Source: Phycisphaerae bacterium
Lineage (GTDB): Bacteria; Planctomycetota; Phycisphaerae; Sedimentisphaerales; Anaerobacaceae
Assembly (NCBI GenBank): GCA_016782865.1
Contig: JADHXR010000073.1
Coordinates: forward strand, 1-37,299
Length of the DNA: 37,299 nt
Direction of reading: 5' to 3'
Of this stretch, positions 33,814 through 37,299 are shown piece by piece. Numbering within the stretch: the stretch's first letter is position 1; each line of letters begins with the position of its first letter. The position numbers were made by a program, and so were the translations under genes. The notes beneath the pieces are model-generated. The model saw only the letters and a program-made list of their open reading frames with translations. It ran no database searches and was not told the origin of the DNA.

Positions 33814-35172
33814 CTAATACAGTGTGAAGTTAAATTCGGTTCCGAGAGGAACGGGCCTATCGGGCCTCCTTCCTCGCGTGTTTCTGTAAATGTACACGGC
33901 ATGAGGGGTAGCGATGATAACGTCGGGTACGCGATCGCCGGTCATATCGCCGATCAGCATGCTCTTTTCATATTTTGCCCCGCTTTCAGAAATATCCGGG
34001 CCGGGCGTGTGGAAGGTGCCGATCCTTTTGCCTCGATCATTGTAGAGCCCGCCTTTATGGGCAACGAGGATTTCATCTACGCCGTCACCCGTCCAATCCA
34101 GCAGGCAATGATGCCGGCTGTAGTCGGTTACTGTCTGGCCAAGAAGCCCGCCCTTTTCATCCAATACCCAGATGGGGCTCTTGCCGTATGGTCGATGGTC
34201 AATATCGACAACTATGTGACGATCCGGACGGTTGGGTATGACGCGGCCTACGTCTATGGACTCGAAATGATGTCCCGACACTTCCCACAGCGTTTTGCCG
34301 TTGCCGTCGACGAGCGCAATATTGTTGGCGCCGCAACAGGTGAGTACGATGCGAAAATCCTCGGCCAAAGCGCCATGACGCACGACGCGAGCACAATCCA
34401 GATGCCCGCGCGACTGGTCCACTTTCCTGGATTCGAATACCCATCGAACCGAGCCGTCATGATTGAGCATCGCGTAGCCGGCCATGATCTCGTCACGCCC
34501 GTCACCGTCGATGTCGATGGGCCTCGGCTGATGGGCCGTGCGGAACCCACCAGGATCCTTGACTGTCCAGAGCAGCTTGCCTTGCTGATTGTAAGCCCAA
34601 ATCTGGCGGTATCTGTCTTTGACAAGTATGTCGGTCGAATTGTCACCTCCGGAGAGGTTGCAGAACACCAGACAGTCCGTGGCGCCGGCGGCGATAGGTA
34701 TCCGCCTGAATTCGCGGCCCGTTGTCCCATCGAGTTCGACGACAAAACCTTTCGTGCAGAGAACAACTTCGTTCCTGCCGTCACCGTTCCAATCTTGGAC
34801 CTGGCATGCAACATCGTGATGCCAGTTCTTTCGGCCGACGTCAGGGTCACCCCAGCGCCACAGGACGGACCCGTCCAACTTCTGCGCAACCGCTGTGCTG
34901 GTATAGTGCACATCGCCCTCGTTGACGTTCTCAGCACTGACGATCTCGACTTCGCCATCGGCATCCACATCGGCCGCCACCATCCACTGCCCTGCATATT
35001 CCGGATCGAGAGTGACGGTCTTCCAGGGTCTGATCAGCGGCACATTGCCATCCGGCTTTCCGACGTCTTCGGTGTCGAAATATGTGAACTCATCACTCTT
35101 GGCGCAGCAGAACGCGCTGAGAACAAATAGCAACAGAACATGGACTGATAGCCTACACTTGCGTTTCGTCAT
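33814..35172 (-). CDS. Secreted FG-GAP/VCBS-type beta-propeller protein
   Basis: A 452-aa protein with signal peptide (HVLLLFVLSAFCCA) and five or more calcium-binding propeller blades of the D-x-[DN]-x-D-G type: ADVDADGEVEIVSA, QDWNGDGRNEVVLC, IDIDGDGRDEIMAG, LDWTGDGVDEILVA and GDMTGDRVPDVIIA. It ends with VYIYRNTRGRRP...FNFTLY. Such propellers occur in integrin-like surface proteins and in rhamnogalacturonan lyases (PL11); I cannot see enough to claim lyase activity. The ATG at 35172 overlaps the TGA of a short upstream ORF as ATGA, and a GGAG lies about 10 nt upstream; ATG at 35181 is an alternative. It is the first clear gene of the secreted-protein operon running to 29353. Confidence 0.85.
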   Translation of the reverse strand: MTKRKCRLSVHVLLLFVLSAFCCAKSDEFTYFDTEDVGKPDGNVPLIRPWKTVTLDPEYAGQWMVAADVDADGEVEIVSAENVNEGDVHYTSTAVAQKLDGSVLWRWGDPDVGRKNWHHDVACQVQDWNGDGRNEVVLCTKGFVVELDGTTGREFRRIPIAAGATDCLVFCNLSGGDNSTDILVKDRYRQIWAYNQQGKLLWTVKDPGGFRTAHQPRPIDIDGDGRDEIMAGYAMLNHDGSVRWVFESRKVDQSRGHLDCARVVRHGALAEDFRIVLTCCGANNIALVDGNGKTLWEVSGHHFESIDVGRVIPNRPDRHIVVDIDHRPYGKSPIWVLDEKGGLLGQTVTDYSRHHCLLDWTGDGVDEILVAHKGGLYNDRGKRIGTFHTPGPDISESGAKYEKSMLIGDMTGDRVPDVIIATPHAVYIYRNTRGRRPDRPVPLGTEFNFTLY

Positions 35173-35468
35173 TCCAAACATGCTCCAAGTTTCTTAGTCA
35201 GACGGCATTGCCTTTGGGACGCCTGTGGCGCCGACGGGTGAATTCTAAACCACAAGATGAAGAAAAGCAAGCCGGCCGGCGCCCCGCCGGCGACTGCAAA
35301 GAACTGTCCCCAGGCTGTTATCATAAGGATTTTGTGAACCAGATTAGCGTGCTGTTCGGCACCAAATCCTGCTTCATGCGAATATCCCCATCGGGTTATT
35401 AGCAGCTCATGGAAACCTACGACTAACCACGTAGAGGTTAGGCTAAGGCACAGTTCGCGCCAAGTCAA
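35169..35468 (-). CDS. Possible small membrane protein
   Basis: A 99-aa frame with two hydrophobic segments (LCLSLTSTWLVVGFHELLI and ILMITAWGQFFAVAGGAPAG) whose residue pattern looks like real membrane protein. Its TGA stop overlaps the ATG of the next gene as ATGA, typical of translational coupling. Against it: the only upstream start is TTG at 35468 without a ribosome-binding site. It is a low-confidence call. Confidence 0.37.
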   Translation of the reverse strand: MTWRELCLSLTSTWLVVGFHELLITRWGYSHEAGFGAEQHANLVHKILMITAWGQFFAVAGGAPAGLLFFILWFRIHPSAPQASQRQCRLTKKLGACLE

Positions 35469-35659
35469 AACACAACTTGAACTCAGCCGTTTGGCGAAGG
35501 GCCGGGACTTTCATCTTTTCATTGCCCAGCTCAGCGGGTAAAATGAATTCGGAAGGTAAGCTAGTGACTCTCGTTTGGTATGGACGACCGTTTATGTCTG
35601 TGTTGTGTCATATTCAGGTTCGCCCTTGGTGAAAAGAGAAGCGCAACTCATAAACAACC

Positions 35660-36229
35660 ATGACTGATGTTACGCAAATTCTAAACGCGATCGAACGAGG
35701 AGACGGCCAGGCGGCGGACAGGCTGCTGCCCCTTGTCTATGGCGAACTGCGTCTGCTGGCGGCCCAGAAGCTGTCGCGAGAACCGCCCGGCCAGACGCTC
35801 GATGCAACCGCCCTGGTTCACGAGGCGTATATCAAGCTGGTCGCCGACCAGGGGCGAAATTGGAGCAATCGCGGCCATTTCTTCGCTGCGGCCGCTGAGG
35901 CCATGCGGAGACTGCTCGTCGACAACGTGCGGCGAAAGAAGAGCGAAAGATGCGGCGGGCGCCGGCAAAAGGTCGATCTGGACGACCTGAGTATAGCCAT
36001 CGAGAATCAGCCGGATGACTTGATCGCGCTGGATGAAGCGCTCACCAGGCTCGCCGACGAGGACGCCGATGTCGCCGACCTGGTGAAACTTCGTTACTTC
36101 GGGGGCCTTACCCTGGAGCAGGCAGCCGAAGTCAAGGGTGTTTCACGTCGAACAGCGGGCAGGCATTGGAACTATGCCAGGCTGTGGCTGTACAGGGAAA
36201 TGACAAAGTCAGATGGGACGTCAGCATGA
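35660..36229 (+). CDS. ECF RNA polymerase sigma factor (TIGR02999-like)
   Basis: A 189-aa sigma factor of the group found mainly in Planctomycetota and Acidobacteriota. Region 2 has AADRLLPLVYGELRLLAAQKL, ATALVHEAYIKLV and GHFFAAAAEAMRRLLVDNVRRK. Region 4 is a helix-turn-helix, LVKLRYFGGLTLEQAAEVKG followed by VSRRTAGRHWNYARLWL. These factors direct polymerase to stress or surface-function promoters and are often encoded next to a Ser/Thr kinase. The kinase gene that follows here is damaged. No anti-sigma gene is visible. Confidence 0.95.
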   Translation: MTDVTQILNAIERGDGQAADRLLPLVYGELRLLAAQKLSREPPGQTLDATALVHEAYIKLVADQGRNWSNRGHFFAAAAEAMRRLLVDNVRRKKSERCGGRRQKVDLDDLSIAIENQPDDLIALDEALTRLADEDADVADLVKLRYFGGLTLEQAAEVKGVSRRTAGRHWNYARLWLYREMTKSDGTSA

Positions 36230-36402
36230 TGACACGTTTCGAGCGGGGCGAACTATCATTGGCCCAACACAGGGATCTGCCACAAGCTCATTGACCACAG
36301 CCGGTTATATCCCTCAATTCAACAGATCGAGATTTTTCTTCGTTGGTGCGATCTTTTTTGTCCCATTTTTCGCGCCGATTACGCATTGTATTATGGAAGC
36401 CG

Positions 36403-36564
36403 AGGCTTTGTCAGAAAACTCGGTCTGGCTTCGAGCGGCTTGTTTTTGGTCTGGACGGCGTCCGGCTCCATCGACGATACAGCCAATATCGCCTGCTTCG
36501 CCGTCCTTGTCAGACGAAAAACCGCTCGCTCTCGAGCGGACGACGGAGTTTTCCGACAAAGCCT
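36403..36564. repeat. 162-bp palindromic element between sigma and kinase genes
   Basis: Terminal arms AGGCTTTGTCAGAAAACTC (36403-36421) and 36546-36564 pair over 18 of 19 bases. Inner blocks 36433-36453 with 36511-36531 pair over 16 of 21, and GGACGGCG at 36453-36460 pairs with 36499-36506. It ends 19 bp before the kinase ATG. The terminal sequence is unlike that of the element at 1305-1490, so it is a different family. It looks like a MITE or large intergenic repeat. Confidence 0.7.
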
Positions 36565-36583
36565 GGTGCTGTGGAGTCATGCT

Positions 36584-37185
36584 ATGGCTGAAAAGCCCAA
36601 AGACATCAAAGTCATTCTTGCCGAGGCGATGGAGAAGCCAACCGCCAAAGAGAGGTCGGCATATCTTGATAAGGTGTGCCGAGACGCCGGGGATTTGAGG
36701 CGGGAGGTCGAATCATTGCTTCAGTTGGAAGATAAGGTGGGCGGTTTTCTCGAATCGCCTATTTTCGATATGGGCGTCACGTTGGACGATTCAGCCGTCT
36801 CGGGGAGGTCCCCGGCACAGTCATAGGCCGCTACAAGCTGCTGGAGAGAATCGGTGAGGGCGGCATGGCGGTGGTCTACATGGCCGAGCAGGCCGAGCCG
36901 ATTCGCCGCAAGGTTGCCTTGAAGATAGTCAAATTAGGCATGGACACCAAGTCGGTCATCGCCAGATTCGAGGCTGAGCGACAGGCCCTTGCGCTGATGA
37001 ACCACCCGAATATCGCCAAGGTTCATGATGCCGGCGCAACTGAAACGGGCCGGCCCTATTTTGTTATGGAGTTGGTAACCGGAGTCTCCATTACCGAATA
37101 CTGTGACAGGAATAAGCTAAGCACGGCGAGGCGATTAGATTTGTTTGTCCAGGTGTGCAGCGCTATGAACGCAAATGGTGGTTAG
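36584..37185 (+). pseudogene. Ser/Thr protein kinase, frameshifted and truncated
   Basis: The start MAEKPKDIKVILAEAMEKPT (ATG 36584) leads into a helical N-domain, LDKVCRDAGDLRREVESLL, typical of planctomycete PknB-like kinases encoded beside ECF sigma factors. The frame breaks at the G-run 36802-36805: one more G would join it to [20 protein letters not shown], the glycine-rich loop, and then VALKIVK (catalytic Lys) and YFVMELV. Kinase sequence ends after FVQVCSA at about 37164, before the HRDLKPSN catalytic loop; MNANGG and a stop follow, from unrelated DNA. So two lesions make it non-functional as read. The G-run change could be a sequencing error; the truncation cannot. Confidence 0.82.
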
Positions 37186-37188
37186 ATT

Positions 37189-37299
37189 TCAACCTGTTTT
37201 AGCCATTTTCGGTACTCTCAGCATCTCAGCAACCATCTCTGGAAGCTGTGCGCGTGAGATAATCTTGCGAAGTTTCACAGGTATTTTATTGAAATCCTG
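37189..37299 (-). CDS. C-terminal end of an unidentified gene, possibly a transposase
   Basis: The last 36 codons and TGA stop of a minus-strand gene entering from beyond the window: KIPVKLRKIISRAQLPEMVA, then EMLRVPKMAKTG. It begins about 25 bp after the point where the kinase gene loses its similarity, which is where an insertion sequence would place its transposase tail. The sequence itself does not let me name a family; the mobile-element reading is an inference from position. Confidence 0.5.
   Translation of the reverse strand, partial: QDFNKIPVKLRKIISRAQLPEMVAEMLRVPKMAKTG

Overview
The window looks like a chromosomal piece of a Planctomycetota bacterium, most likely class Phycisphaerae (Sedimentisphaerales-like). 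Supporting features are a VPEP-type PEP-CTERM protein, a paired dockerin-like tail of the 'STNDLDVLIASW' type, an ECF sigma factor of the TIGR02999 type next to a Ser/Thr kinase, many large secreted PQQ-like propeller proteins, a hydrazine-synthase-alpha-like dihaem protein and a dense set of secreted glycosidases. The assignment rests on these families, not on a marker gene.

Layout. 0.2-6.6 kb: an orphan GspG-like pseudopilin, a small lipoprotein, a 186-bp palindromic element, a dockerin-like protein and a PEP-CTERM protein that share a terminator, a HEAT/PQQ-propeller protein and DNA polymerase IV (dinB). 6.65-26.57 kb: a segment bounded by a 3'-half tRNA-Arg fragment on the left and a complete tRNA-Arg(CCG) on the right, with a perfect 31-bp direct repeat between them. 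This is the geometry of a tRNA-integrated island. It holds a 5'-truncated outer-membrane efflux gene, a very long membrane-fusion protein, a MacB-like permease without an ATPase, a CocE-type hydrolase, a small membrane protein, a secreted methyltransferase/PQQ fusion, the discoidin/HzsA-like dihaem protein, a SnoaL/GH38 pair and a GH95 fucosidase. No integrase is visible.

26.8-29.2 kb: an exported CIA30-MsrB-MsrA fusion, and a cold-shock gene with a clear promoter, a 12-bp leader hairpin and a terminator. 29.3-35.5 kb: a minus-strand operon of secreted proteins (FG-GAP propeller, a 551-aa protein of unknown function, and a large glycoside-hydrolase-like gene split by one in-frame TGA). 35.6-37.3 kb: an ECF sigma gene, a second palindromic element of about 160 bp, and a Ser/Thr kinase gene that is both frameshifted and cut off by foreign-looking sequence running out of the window.

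Working together: most genes encode exported proteins for taking apart complex glycans (fucose, mannose, perhaps uronic-acid linkages) or for extracytoplasmic redox and repair (haem protein, methionine sulfoxide reductase, PQQ-like propellers). The unusual points are the tRNA-bounded segment, several unusual domain fusions, two unrelated long palindromic elements, and a cluster of broken genes.
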